The translations under genes were made by a program, and so were the position numbers. From Pannonibacter phragmitetus DSM 14782 (lineage in GTDB: Bacteria > Pseudomonadota > Alphaproteobacteria > Rhizobiales > Stappiaceae): a stretch of DNA of 64,000 nucleotides. This document shows, one piece after another, positions 1-8,131 of this stretch (the first letter of the stretch is position 1; each line of letters begins with the position of its first letter). The stretch covers positions 930,001 through 994,000 of the forward strand of contig NZ_KB908215.1 of the NCBI RefSeq assembly GCF_000382365.1, in the 5' to 3' direction. The notes under the pieces are model-generated. The model saw nothing but the letters and a program-made list of their open reading frames with translations. It was not told the DNA's origin and searched no databases.

Positions 1-28
1 AGGCTCCAAGCGGATCATACTTGTGCAT
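1..28 (-). CDS. Start of an unidentified gene, cut by the left edge
   Basis: Only the first nine codons lie in the window; they read MHKYDPLGA on the minus strand. The start is supported by an AAGGAGCT ribosome-binding site ending about five bases before the ATG and by an AT-rich upstream stretch (about 60-117) that could hold the promoter. The gene follows the glutamine-synthetase-like gene in the same direction but after an 89-base gap. The product cannot be identified from nine residues. Small uncharacterised bacterial proteins sometimes begin with a KYDPL motif, but I would not assign a family on that. Confidence 0.5.
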
Positions 29-117
29 CGCCAAGCTCCTTCGCACGCTGTGCATCATCTGTCACAATCGTACGGGAAAACAACACACCCATCAACAGTG
101 CATATAATGTACCTATT

Positions 118-1506
118 TCAGCACCTCTCAAACCCGCGGGCCAGCTCGTAATCCGTGACCACGCGGTCGAATTCCTCCTGCTCCCATTCCCCGGCGCGGG
201 CGTAATGCTCGACAACGCCGTCACCGAAAGCCTCGCGCAGCATCTTTGACTTGCGCAGGGTCTCCGTCGCATCGCGCAGAGTGCGGGGGATCTGTTTCGC
301 CTTCTGCGCCTGATAGATGTCGCCGGTCATCGGCGGGGCAAGTTCCAGCTTCTCCTCGATGCCGCGAATACCGGCTGCGATCTGGGCCGCAAGGGCCAGA
401 TAGGGGTTGAGGTCCGAGCCGCCAATACGGCATTCCACGCGCACGCCCTTCGAGCCCTCGCCGCAAAGGCGGAAGCCAGCCGTGCGGTTGTCGATGGACC
501 AGACCGTGCGGGTGGGCGCGAAGGTGCCGCGCTGGAAGCGCTTGTAGCTGTTCACATAGGGCGCCAGGAAATAGGTGTAGTCGCCCGCATATTTGATGAG
601 GCCCGCCATGTAGTGCTTCATCAGCGCCGACATGCCGAGGCTGTCCGACGCATCGAAGAAGGCGGGCTTGCCGTCCAGCGTCCACAGCGACTGGTGGATA
701 TGGGCGGATGAGCCCGTGCGGTCCTTGTGCCACTTGGGCAGGAAGGTGACGCCATGACCCTTCTGCCAGGCGATCTCCTTCACCGCATGTTTGGCTATGG
801 TGTGATAATCGGCGCAGAGCATGGCGGGGGCGTAGCGGATGTTCAGCTCCTCCTGCCCGGCCTCGGCCTCGCCCTTGGTGTTCTCCACCGGGATGCCTGC
901 GTTGTAGAGATGATTGCGCAGCGGGCGCATCACATGCTCTTCCTTGGTGGTGGCGAGGATGTGGTAGTCCTCGTTATAGGCGGAGATCGGCTCCAGATCG
1001 CGGAAGCCGGACTTGCGTATCTCCTCGAAGCTCTTCTCGAACAGGAAGAACTCCAGCTCCGTCGCCATCATCGCCTGAAAGCCCATGTCCTTCAGCCGGG
1101 CCACCTGCCCCTTCAGCAGGGCGCGGGGCGAATGCGGCACGTCAGCGTGGGTGTGGTGATCCTGCACGTCGCACAGCACCATCACCGTGCCCTCCAGCCA
1201 GCCGAGACGGCGGATGGTGGACAGGTCCGGCTTCATCACATAGTCGCCATAGCCACGCGACCAGCTGGTCGAGGCATAGCCTTCGACCGTGTACATTTCG
1301 AGGTCCGTTGCCAGCAGATAGTTGCAGCAATGGGTCTCGTCATAGGCGCTGTCGATGAAGTGACGCGCGTGGAAGCGCTTGCCCATCAGGCGGCCCTGCA
1401 TGTCGATGATACAGGCCAGAACCGTGTCGACCGTACCTTCCTGAACGGCCTGTTTCAGGGCGTCGAATGTCATGTTGGCAGCCATCTGGATGATCGTTCC
1501 GTTCAT
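118..1506 (-). CDS. Glutamine synthetase family protein (gamma-glutamyl ligase type)
   Basis: This 462-residue protein has the glutamine synthetase fold signatures: a Glu-rich metal site (ATELEFFLF), the KWHKDRTGSSAHIHQS nucleotide/metal-site segment, and the NRTAGFR and ECRIGGSDLNPYLALAA stretches near the C-terminus. Divergence from housekeeping GlnA and its place in a transporter operon suggest a specialised ligase that adds glutamate to an amine, as PuuA/GlnA3-type enzymes do. It is the last gene of the operon with N-formylglutamate amidohydrolase and a TRAP transporter. The substrate is unknown. Later in-frame ATGs at 1485 and 1473 are possible starts; no strong ribosome-binding site separates them. 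Confidence 0.88.
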   Translation of the reverse strand: MNGTIIQMAANMTFDALKQAVQEGTVDTVLACIIDMQGRLMGKRFHARHFIDSAYDETHCCNYLLATDLEMYTVEGYASTSWSRGYGDYVMKPDLSTIRRLGWLEGTVMVLCDVQDHHTHADVPHSPRALLKGQVARLKDMGFQAMMATELEFFLFEKSFEEIRKSGFRDLEPISAYNEDYHILATTKEEHVMRPLRNHLYNAGIPVENTKGEAEAGQEELNIRYAPAMLCADYHTIAKHAVKEIAWQKGHGVTFLPKWHKDRTGSSAHIHQSLWTLDGKPAFFDASDSLGMSALMKHYMAGLIKYAGDYTYFLAPYVNSYKRFQRGTFAPTRTVWSIDNRTAGFRLCGEGSKGVRVECRIGGSDLNPYLALAAQIAAGIRGIEEKLELAPPMTGDIYQAQKAKQIPRTLRDATETLRKSKMLREAFGDGVVEHYARAGEWEQEEFDRVVTDYELARGFERC

Positions 1507-1599
1507 TCTTGAAAGTGACCGGGCGGCGCAGCCTCCCGCGCCGCCGTTGATCGCAGGCAGCAGCGCGAAGCTCCGCGCCGCTGCAGGCTGGACAGTGGA

Positions 1600-2649
1600 T
1601 CAGCCGTAACGGTACGGACGGCCAGCCTTGGCCATGGCTGCGTTGTATTTCTTGATGATCTCGACCACCTTGGCCTTGGTCTCGGACTCGGCGGCAATCT
1701 CGTCCCAGAACTTGCCCGCAGCAGCTTCCACCGTTGCCCATTCCTCGTCCGGAATGGAGGTCAGCTGCAGCTTGGTGCCGTTGACGCGCAGGTCCGCTTC
1801 ACCGCCCCAGTACCACCACTGACGGTAGAGATGGGAGGAATCCATGGCGAGCTGCAGCATGATCTTCAGGTGATCCGGCAGCTCGTTCCAGCGGTCCATG
1901 TTGGCGAAGAAGTGGCCGATCCAGGCGCCGGAGATGTTGTTGGTGAGGAAGTACTTGGTCACATCCGCCCAGCCGACAGTGTAATCCTCGGTGATGCCGG
2001 ACCAGGCGATGCCGTCCAGCTCACCGGTCTGCACCGCCGTCTGAATGTCTTCCCACGGCAAGGTGACCGGCACGACGCCGAACTGCGACAGGAAGCGGCC
2101 AGCAGTCGGGAAGGTGAAGATGCGCTTGCCCTTGAGATCGGCCAGAGAGTTGATCGGGTCCTTGGTGGCGAAGTGGCACGGGTCCCAGGCACCGGCAGAA
2201 ATGTGCTTCACGCCGACGCGCGCATATTCCTCTTCCCAGATTTCCTTGAGGCCATACTGGTTGAACAGCACCGGCACATCGAGCGAGTAGCGCGTGGCGA
2301 AGGGGAAGTAGCCGCCGAAAACGGTCACTTCGGTGGGCGAGGCCATGGAGTCATCGTCCGACTGCACCGCATCGATGGTGCCGCGCTGCATGGCGCGGAA
2401 GAGTTCGGAGGTCGGCACCAGCTGGTCGGCGTAGAACAGCTCGATTTCCATCTGGCCGTTGGCAGCCGCATTGAAGGCATCGATGGCCGGCTTGATCACG
2501 TGCTCGCCAAGGGCAGGCCCGGCATAGGTCTGCAGGCGCCACTTGATCGGGGCCTGGGCGAGAACCGCCGGAGCGGCCAGCGTGGTGGCGCCTGCTGCAA
2601 CCGTTGCACCAAGGCCCGCATTCTTCAGGAATTCACGTCTGCTGGTCAT
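1600..2649 (-). CDS. TRAP transporter substrate-binding protein (DctP family)
   Basis: The 349-residue product is a periplasmic binding protein of a tripartite ATP-independent transporter. It begins with a twin-arginine-like signal (SRREFLKNAGLG, then AAPAVLAQA cleavage region). The family hallmarks follow: KWRLQTY at the mature start, ADLKGKRIFTFPTAG around residue 185 and the DGIAWSG segment. The permease genes dctM and dctQ lie directly upstream in the same direction, so this is a complete Q-M-P set. The ligand is not readable from sequence; the neighbouring deformylase and ligase hint at an N-acylated or amine compound. A 210-base gap separates it from dctM. Confidence 0.93.
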   Translation of the reverse strand: MTSRREFLKNAGLGATVAAGATTLAAPAVLAQAPIKWRLQTYAGPALGEHVIKPAIDAFNAAANGQMEIELFYADQLVPTSELFRAMQRGTIDAVQSDDDSMASPTEVTVFGGYFPFATRYSLDVPVLFNQYGLKEIWEEEYARVGVKHISAGAWDPCHFATKDPINSLADLKGKRIFTFPTAGRFLSQFGVVPVTLPWEDIQTAVQTGELDGIAWSGITEDYTVGWADVTKYFLTNNISGAWIGHFFANMDRWNELPDHLKIMLQLAMDSSHLYRQWWYWGGEADLRVNGTKLQLTSIPDEEWATVEAAAGKFWDEIAAESETKAKVVEIIKKYNAAMAKAGRPYRYG

Positions 2650-2795
2650 GTCTGCTAACTCCCCTGTTGGTCATGATCATGGTGTCCCGGACAGCTGCCT
2701 TTGCGGCCTTGTTCTTGCCTGTCCGGCTTCCCCGAAGTGACGGCCTTGCGGATTGCCCCGTGCGCCCGTCCGGTTTCAGTCCTCCCCGTCCGCTT

Positions 2796-2816
2796 CCCGC
2801 CCGCTGTGACGGCGGG
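2796..2816 (-). promoter_or_regulatory. Intercistronic stem-loop between dctM and dctP
   Basis: CCCGCC at 2796-2801 pairs with GGCGGG at 2811-2816 across a nine-base loop, in the 210-base gap between the permease and binding-protein genes. Such hairpins can stabilise or separate messages in transporter operons. There is no U-tract, so it is not a clear terminator. Confidence 0.35.
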
Positions 2817-2859
2817 TGAAGCAGTTTGCCTTGCCTGCACGCGGGCTCGCGCCCGTGCC

Positions 2860-4197
2860 CTATCCGTAGACCTGCTGCGGCAGCCAGAGCGCCACCTGCG
2901 GAAACAGCATGATGATAACGAGCGCCAGGATCATCACCAGAACAAACGGGACGATGGAGGCGTAAATGTCGCTGAGCCTGATCTCCGGCGGCGCCATGGC
3001 GCGCATCAGGAACAGGTTGTAGCCGAAGGGCGGCGTCATATAGGCGATCTGCGTGGTGACCGTGTAGAGCACGCCGTACCAGATCAGCACCTGATCGGGC
3101 GGCAGGCCGAGATCAAGCTTGGCCACCAGCGGCACATAGAGCGGCGCGACGATCACCAGCATGGCCGTGTCATCCAGGAACGTGCCCATGACGAGGAACG
3201 ACACCTGCATCAGGATCAGGATGGTCCAGGGGTTGAGCCCCAGTTCCACCGTGAAGAAGCTCTCGATCGCCTTCACCGCCCCGAGCCCGTCGAACACGGC
3301 GCCGAAGCCGAGGGCGGCGAGGATGATCCACATGAACATGCAGGAGATCAGCAGCGTCTGGCGCACGCAGGACTGGAAGATCTGCCGCGTCATGCGCCGC
3401 TTGGCCAGCGCCACGGCAAGGGCCGCAATCGCGCCGATGGCCGAGCTTTCGACAAGGCTGGTCCAGCCCTTGACGAAGGGCACCATCATGACGAGGAAAA
3501 TGCCGATGGGCAGGAGGCCGGCGGAGAGCAGCCGCAGCTTTTCCGCCATGGGGATGTTGCGCTCTTCCACCGGCAGCGCCGGCCCGAGCCTCGGCTGCAG
3601 GGCGCAGCGCACCGCCACATAGAGGATGAACATGGCGGCCATCATCAGCCCCGGCAACACACCTGCCAGCCACAGCTGGCCCACGGGTGCGCGGGCGATC
3701 ATGGCATAAAGCACCAGCACCACCGATGGCGGCACGAGGATGCCGAGCGATGACCCGGCCTGAATGACGCCCGAAACCATGCGCTTGTCATAGCCGCGCC
3801 GCAATAGCTCCGGCAGGGCGATGGTGGCGCCGATGGCCATGCCGGCGACGGAGAGCCCGTTCATGGCCGAGACCAGCACCATGAGGAGGATCGTGCCGAT
3901 GGCCAGACCGCCGTTCACCGGCCCCATCCAGACATGGAACATGCGGTAGAGGTCTTCGGCGATCCTCGATTCCGACAGCACATAGCCCATGAAGATGAAC
4001 ATCGGCAGGGTGAGCAGCGGATACCAGGCCATCAGCTTCATGGCCTGCGCAAAGGGAATGTCGTAGGAGCCGGTGCCCCACAGGGCCAGCGAGGCGATGG
4101 TGGCAATGCCGCCGATGGCCCCGAAGACGCGCTGCCCGGTGAGGAGCATCAGCATCATCGAGGAGAACATCAGGATGGCAATCATCTCGTAGGACAT
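2860..4197 (-). CDS. dctM: TRAP transporter large permease (DctM family)
   Basis: This is the large membrane subunit of a TRAP transporter, about 445 residues, close to the family norm. It is almost entirely hydrophobic, with repeated membrane segments such as IAILMFSSMMLMLLTG at the start. Family motifs include LPMFIFMGYVLSES, SGASVAGMAIGA-like NGLSVAGMAIGA and PPSVVLVLYAMIA. The start at 4197 was chosen because its ATG overlaps the stop of the small permease by one base (TGATG); a longer reading frame to 4281 would add a non-membrane leader over the neighbouring gene. It works with the adjacent DctQ and DctP, using an ion gradient for uptake. Confidence 0.93.
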   Translation of the reverse strand: MSYEMIAILMFSSMMLMLLTGQRVFGAIGGIATIASLALWGTGSYDIPFAQAMKLMAWYPLLTLPMFIFMGYVLSESRIAEDLYRMFHVWMGPVNGGLAIGTILLMVLVSAMNGLSVAGMAIGATIALPELLRRGYDKRMVSGVIQAGSSLGILVPPSVVLVLYAMIARAPVGQLWLAGVLPGLMMAAMFILYVAVRCALQPRLGPALPVEERNIPMAEKLRLLSAGLLPIGIFLVMMVPFVKGWTSLVESSAIGAIAALAVALAKRRMTRQIFQSCVRQTLLISCMFMWIILAALGFGAVFDGLGAVKAIESFFTVELGLNPWTILILMQVSFLVMGTFLDDTAMLVIVAPLYVPLVAKLDLGLPPDQVLIWYGVLYTVTTQIAYMTPPFGYNLFLMRAMAPPEIRLSDIYASIVPFVLVMILALVIIMLFPQVALWLPQQVYG

Positions 4198-4793
4198 CAG
4201 ATTTCCTCCCCACGGATGCGCGCAACGTCCTTCAGGAACTCGGAGAAAGCCTGCAGGAGCATGAGCAGGAAACCGAAGCACATGACGAATTTGATCGGCC
4301 AGAGCTCAGGCCGCCAGGCGCTGCGGCTGCGCTCCAAAAAGCCCAGTACCTTTCCGGCTGCCTCGCTGCCGCCGGTGACATAGGCGTAGATCAGATCACC
4401 AAAGAAATGGAACGGCTGGGTGCCGAAATAGCCGAGCGAATAGGCCGCTGAGCCCATGGCGCCATAGAACAGCACACCGAGATAGAAGATCAGCAGGAAG
4501 ACGGTGAAGGCGTCGAACCAGGCCTTCTTCTTCAGGGACCAGTCCGCATAGAAAAGATCCATCCGCACGCTGCCGCCCGCCTGCATGGCATAGGGGCCGC
4601 CGAGAACATAATAGGCGACCATGGCGAATTGCGCCGCTTCCAGAGTCCAAAGCGAAGGCTGGAAGAAAGTCTTGGAGATGGAGGACCACAACAGGATCGC
4701 CATCAGGATGAACAGCCCGTACATGACGAGCCGCCCGAGCCCCCGGTTGAAGCCATCCACCCAGCGGATATAGGCAAGGGCCGCTCTAGGCAT
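4197..4793 (-). CDS. TRAP transporter small permease (DctQ family)
   Basis: The 198-residue product has four predicted membrane segments (for example LVMYGLFILMAILLW and FDAFTVFLLIFYLGVLFYG) and the FYADWSLKKKAW stretch often seen in DctQ proteins. The start at 4793 overlaps the end of the upstream amidohydrolase gene by eight bases, and its stop overlaps the DctM start by one base, so translation of the three is likely coupled. It is somewhat longer than the smallest DctQ proteins because of the loop around residues 140-165. Role: small membrane subunit stabilising the DctM permease. Confidence 0.88.
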   Translation of the reverse strand: MPRAALAYIRWVDGFNRGLGRLVMYGLFILMAILLWSSISKTFFQPSLWTLEAAQFAMVAYYVLGGPYAMQAGGSVRMDLFYADWSLKKKAWFDAFTVFLLIFYLGVLFYGAMGSAAYSLGYFGTQPFHFFGDLIYAYVTGGSEAAGKVLGFLERSRSAWRPELWPIKFVMCFGFLLMLLQAFSEFLKDVARIRGEEI

Positions 4794-5592
4794 TGCCGCT
4801 CCCCTTGCTGCCGGACAGGCCAATTCCGGCATGGGCGGCCTCCAGCATGCGGGCAAGCCTTGCTCCCCACAGCTGCTCCTGCTCTGCCGTCACCAGCTCG
4901 TTGTTGCGCACCTCGATCATGACACACGCCCGGCCCTGGGATTCTCCATGCCGGTTCACTGTGTAATAGACCCCGTCAGCAGGGGAATAGGGCTCATTGT
5001 CGCCCACCGTCAGCCCGCCTTCGGCTTCGAGTTCCCGGATCAGAAAATCGGCCAGCCGCCGGTCTTCTGCAGCGATGATGCCGATTTCCCAAGGGCGGCT
5101 GACATCCTTGTAGACCGGGGTGTAGGTGTGCACCGACACGACGATGCTGGCCTGTCCGCGTGCATCCCGTTCGGCGAGCACGGCTTCCGCCGCTGCATGG
5201 AACGGGGCATGCGCCAGCGCGATGCGCTTCTGCTTTTCTTCGTCCGTCAGATTTTCGTTGCCGGGAATGCGGGTCGTCTCGCTGACGGCCGGGATCAGGT
5301 CATGGGCATCATGCTGGCGGTTGCAATCGATGATGAGACGCGACACCAGCGGATAGATCAGCGGCGCATCCATCAGCCGCGCCATCTCGCGGGCGGTACC
5401 CAGTGCACCGGTGTCCCAGGCGATATGGGCCACACGGGCTTCCGCGCTGAGGCCAAGATCGCCATATTCGGGCGGGATCACGTTGGAGGCATGATCAACA
5501 AGCAGGACAAAATCGCTCTGCCCCTCGCGGTTCTCGATGGAAATGGCCGCACCTGTGCCGTGCTCCGGCTGCGGTTCCCCTGCCTGCCCCAT
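4786..5592 (-). CDS. N-formylglutamate amidohydrolase family protein
   Basis: The 268-residue protein matches the N-formylglutamate deformylase (HutG-like) family: LLVDHASNVIPPEYGDLGLS near residue 30, HIAWDTGA near 55, DCNRQ near 90 and the VVSVHTYTP metal-site segment near 150. Members hydrolyse N-formyl or related N-acyl amino acids with zinc. A GGGAGC ribosome-binding site precedes the ATG. It is first in a leftward operon with a TRAP transporter and a glutamine-synthetase-like ligase, not with histidine-utilisation genes, so a role outside histidine breakdown is likely. Exact substrate unknown. Confidence 0.87.
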   Translation of the reverse strand: MGQAGEPQPEHGTGAAISIENREGQSDFVLLVDHASNVIPPEYGDLGLSAEARVAHIAWDTGALGTAREMARLMDAPLIYPLVSRLIIDCNRQHDAHDLIPAVSETTRIPGNENLTDEEKQKRIALAHAPFHAAAEAVLAERDARGQASIVVSVHTYTPVYKDVSRPWEIGIIAAEDRRLADFLIRELEAEGGLTVGDNEPYSPADGVYYTVNRHGESQGRACVMIEVRNNELVTAEQEQLWGARLARMLEAAHAGIGLSGSKGSGNA

Positions 5593-5665
5593 AGCTGCTC
5601 CCGATACCTCTGGCGGCCGGATCTGCGCTTGTATTTTTTGTTACAGATTTGCGAAGTCCGGCTGT

Positions 5666-5687
5666 CTGTGTATGATTTGATACACAG
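5666..5687. promoter_or_regulatory. Inverted repeat, candidate RpiR operator
   Basis: CTGTGTAT at 5666-5673 and ATACACAG at 5680-5687 form a perfect 8-base inverted repeat with a six-base spacer. It lies in the divergent gap between the amidohydrolase/TRAP operon and the rpiR-type gene. Position and symmetry suggest the regulator binds here; this is inference. Confidence 0.6.
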
Positions 5688-5706
5688 TTTGAAGCCGTGT
5701 CAAACA
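5687..5706. promoter_or_regulatory. Second inverted repeat in the same divergent gap
   Basis: GTTTGA at 5687-5692 and TCAAAC at 5701-5706 form a perfect 6-base inverted repeat, directly abutting the first repeat. Two adjoining dyads would suit cooperative binding by a dimeric regulator. Confidence 0.4.
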
Positions 5707-5776
5707 CAAAACGAAGGCACCTGCCCAACATGTGCCACCTGCCTTCTCAAGCGGCAGACAGAACCGGGAACAGCCC

Positions 5777-6634
5777 ATGGAACGCGCACTGACCGAGGAA
5801 ATCCGGGAGCGGCTGGACGAGTTCACCACCACCGAACGGCGGGCGGCGGTTGCACTGCTGGCCAATTACCCCATGCTGGGTCTGGAGACGGTCGCCCAGT
5901 TCGCGGAAGCTGCCGGTGTCAGTTCGCCGACGATCCTGCGCTTTGTCGCAAGGCTTGGTTTTCCCGGCTTTGCCGATTTTCAGAAGCGGCTGCGCGCAGA
6001 GCTTGAGAACCAGCTGAAATCTCCTCTTGCCCGCGACCCGGCATTGCCGGAATCAGGTTCGGGCTGCGGCAATGCCTTTGCCGACAAGCTGGTCGAGAAC
6101 CTGCGCGAGACATTCCTGCATCTGCCGCAGAAGGACATCGAAGCCTTCGTCCGGCTGCTCGCGGACGAAAAGCGGACGATCCATCTCATTGGCGGGCGCT
6201 TCACCGATGCCCTCGCCCGTTACATGGCCGCGCACCTGCGCATCGTGCGCCCCGGCGTGCAGCATGTGGCCGGGCAGCAGGGCAACTGGCTGGACCAGCT
6301 CATCGGCATGGGACCGAAGGATGTGCTGGTCGTCTTCGACATCCGCCGCTATCAGGCCGAAATCATCCGCTTTGCCGAGGCTGCCGCCCTGCAGGGGGTG
6401 ACGGTGGGGCTGATCACCGACAGCTGGATGTCTCCCATCGCCCGCATTGCCGCCCACGTGCTGCCTGCCCGCGTCGCTGTTCCCTCCCCCTGGGATTCCT
6501 CCACCGCGCTGATGGCCATTGCCGAGGCACTGATTGCCGGTGTCACCCAGGAAAACTGGGCCCGCAGCGAGCAGCGCATGAAAGCCCTCGAATCCCTCCG
6601 CCACACCCGCGACCCGGAACGCCCGGCGGATTGA
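5777..6634 (+). CDS. RpiR/MurR family transcriptional regulator (HTH + SIS)
   Basis: The 285-residue product has an N-terminal RpiR helix-turn-helix (about residues 8-80; ETVAQFAEAAGVSSPTILRFVARLGFPGFADFQ) and a C-terminal SIS sugar-isomerase fold (about 110-260; IHLIGGRFTDALARYMAAHL). SIS domains in this family sense phosphosugars or other small ligands. The start at 5777 was preferred over 5732 because family homology begins there. It is divergent from the amidohydrolase/TRAP operon, and dyads in the shared gap suggest it controls that operon. The ligand is unknown. Confidence 0.92.
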   Translation: MERALTEEIRERLDEFTTTERRAAVALLANYPMLGLETVAQFAEAAGVSSPTILRFVARLGFPGFADFQKRLRAELENQLKSPLARDPALPESGSGCGNAFADKLVENLRETFLHLPQKDIEAFVRLLADEKRTIHLIGGRFTDALARYMAAHLRIVRPGVQHVAGQQGNWLDQLIGMGPKDVLVVFDIRRYQAEIIRFAEAAALQGVTVGLITDSWMSPIARIAAHVLPARVAVPSPWDSSTALMAIAEALIAGVTQENWARSEQRMKALESLRHTRDPERPAD

Positions 6635-6677
6635 GGGCGCGGCGGATTTAGAGCGGAGCCCCCTCTCCGTATCCGTC

Positions 6678-6701
6678 ATGCCATTGCCCAGACAATGGCA
6701 T
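6678..6701 (+). terminator. Stem-loop downstream of the RpiR gene
   Basis: ATGCCATTG (6678-6686) and CAATGGCAT (6693-6701) form a perfect nine-base stem with loop CCCAGA, 44 bases after the rpiR-type stop. No U-tract follows, so it may be a weak or Rho-assisted terminator. Confidence 0.4.
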
Positions 6702-6842
6702 CCATGCCGTACCCTCACCGCAGGTCACGGCCGCGAGAGGGCTTCTCTCTCTCGCGTCAGCCACTGCGCCAACCGGCAGGGAAGGCCAATGTCCACTTTG
6801 GGCGCAGGAAAAAGGAACGGGACTTCTTTTTGCCGCAGTGCC

Positions 6843-7029
6843 CCTCTCCCCCCTTGAGGGGGAGATGTCAGCGCAAGCTGACAGAGGGGGGTAGCAGCGC
6901 CTCAAGACGGCAGTATCTCTGGCATAAACGGTCAGGCTGCACACCCCCCTCTGCCCCCTGCCGGGGGCATCTCCCCCTCAAGGGGGGAGAGGAACTGGAG
7001 CCTGACTTACAGTCCGTTGTAAACACAGC
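6843..7029. repeat. GC-rich inverted-repeat element (copy 1)
   Basis: A 25-base sequence at 6843-6867 is exactly the reverse complement of 6968-6992; inside, CAGAGGGGGG (6882-6891) pairs with CCCCCCTCTG (6944-6953). The transcript could fold into a long interrupted hairpin. The right arm and its flank (6968-7029) recur, inverted, at 54313-54376, including an 18-base block at 7012-7029 with one mismatch. The 465-base gap 6635-7099 holds this element, the rpiR stem-loop and a GCCATGA/TCATGGC hairpin (7049-7068) downstream of choV; I see no gene. It resembles intergenic palindromic elements common in alphaproteobacteria. Confidence 0.75.
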
Positions 7030-7099
7030 CGCAGCAAAGGAAGTAGATGCCATGATCAAGGTCATGGCAGACGGCAGAGAGGCAGAGGCCTGCCTCCCC

Positions 7100-8131
7100 T
7101 CACCCCATCGCCGCCAGCAGTTCCCCCTCGCGGATGAGGCCGGCGGGGACGCCGCCGTCGAGCACGACGACAGGGCCTGCCGATTGGCGCTTGAGGGCGA
7201 TGACCTCGCGCAAGGGCGTGGCAAGATCGCAGCGGGAGCAGTCGTCTGCGTCAGCGGCCTGCCCTTCCACCGGCACCATCACATCCTGCGCCCGCAGCAC
7301 GTTGAGCGGGTTCATGTGGGCGACGAAATCCGCCACATAGGGCGTTGCCGGAGAGCGGACGATCTCCTGCGGCGTGCCGAGCTGGATGATGCGGCCGCCT
7401 TCCATGATGGCGATGCGCGAGCCGATCTTGGCGGCTTCATCGAGATCATGGCTGACGAAGATGATGGTACGGTGAAGCTTGCTCTGCAGCTCCAGAAGCT
7501 CATCCTGCAGCCGGTCACGGATCAGCGGGTCCAGTGCCGAGAAGGGCTCGTCCATCAGCAGGATCGGCGCATCCGTGGCAAAGGCGCGGGCAAGGCCAAC
7601 GCGCTGCTGCATGCCGCCGGACAGCTCGTGCACCTGCTTGCCGCCCACGCCCGCAAGGCCGACCAGCTCCAGCTGTTCGGCCACCTTGCGCCGCCGCTCG
7701 GCCACCGGCATGCCAGCGACCTCAAGACCGAAGCCGACATTTTCCGCCACCGTGCGCCAGGGCAGCAGGGCGAATTGCTGGAACACCATGGCCACCCGGC
7801 TGCGGCGCAGGCGGCGCAGGCGCTCCGGGCCGCAGGTGGCCGGATTGACCAGCCCGTCCTCATCCCGCACCAGCGCCTCGCCCCGGATGACCGGGTTGAG
7901 CCCGTTGACGGCGCGCAGCAGCGTGGACTTGCCCGACCCGGACAGGCCCATCAGCACGATCACCTCGCCCGGCATGATGTCGAACGTGGCACCGGCAACG
8001 CCCAGCGTCTGGCCGGTTTCTTTCTGGATTTCGGTGCGGGTGCGGCCCGCATCGATCAGCGGCAGGGCGGACTTGGGGTCCGAGCCGAAGACGATATCCA
8101 CATTGCGGAAGGAAACGGCAGCTTCAGTCAT
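7100..8131 (-). CDS. choV: Choline/betaine ABC transporter ATP-binding protein
   Basis: The 343-residue ATPase has Walker A GLSGSGKS, signature LSGGMQQR and Walker B ILLMDEPFSALD, and belongs to the ProV/ChoV branch of quaternary-amine importers (VMVFQQFALLPWRTVAENVGFGLEVAG). Its C-terminus beyond residue 280 resembles a reduced CBS-like regulatory tail. The start at 8131 overlaps the permease gene by eight bases; the longer frame to 8299 lies inside the permease gene. It energises uptake of choline through the neighbouring permease and binding protein, feeding the divergent bet operon. Confidence 0.92.
   Translation of the reverse strand: MTEAAVSFRNVDIVFGSDPKSALPLIDAGRTRTEIQKETGQTLGVAGATFDIMPGEVIVLMGLSGSGKSTLLRAVNGLNPVIRGEALVRDEDGLVNPATCGPERLRRLRRSRVAMVFQQFALLPWRTVAENVGFGLEVAGMPVAERRRKVAEQLELVGLAGVGGKQVHELSGGMQQRVGLARAFATDAPILLMDEPFSALDPLIRDRLQDELLELQSKLHRTIIFVSHDLDEAAKIGSRIAIMEGGRIIQLGTPQEIVRSPATPYVADFVAHMNPLNVLRAQDVMVPVEGQAADADDCSRCDLATPLREVIALKRQSAGPVVVLDGGVPAGLIREGELLAAMG

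Noticed and set aside
6843-6992. Possible CRISPR or insertion-sequence end
   Set aside because: There is one inverted pair, not a spaced direct-repeat array, and no transposase or cas gene in the window.
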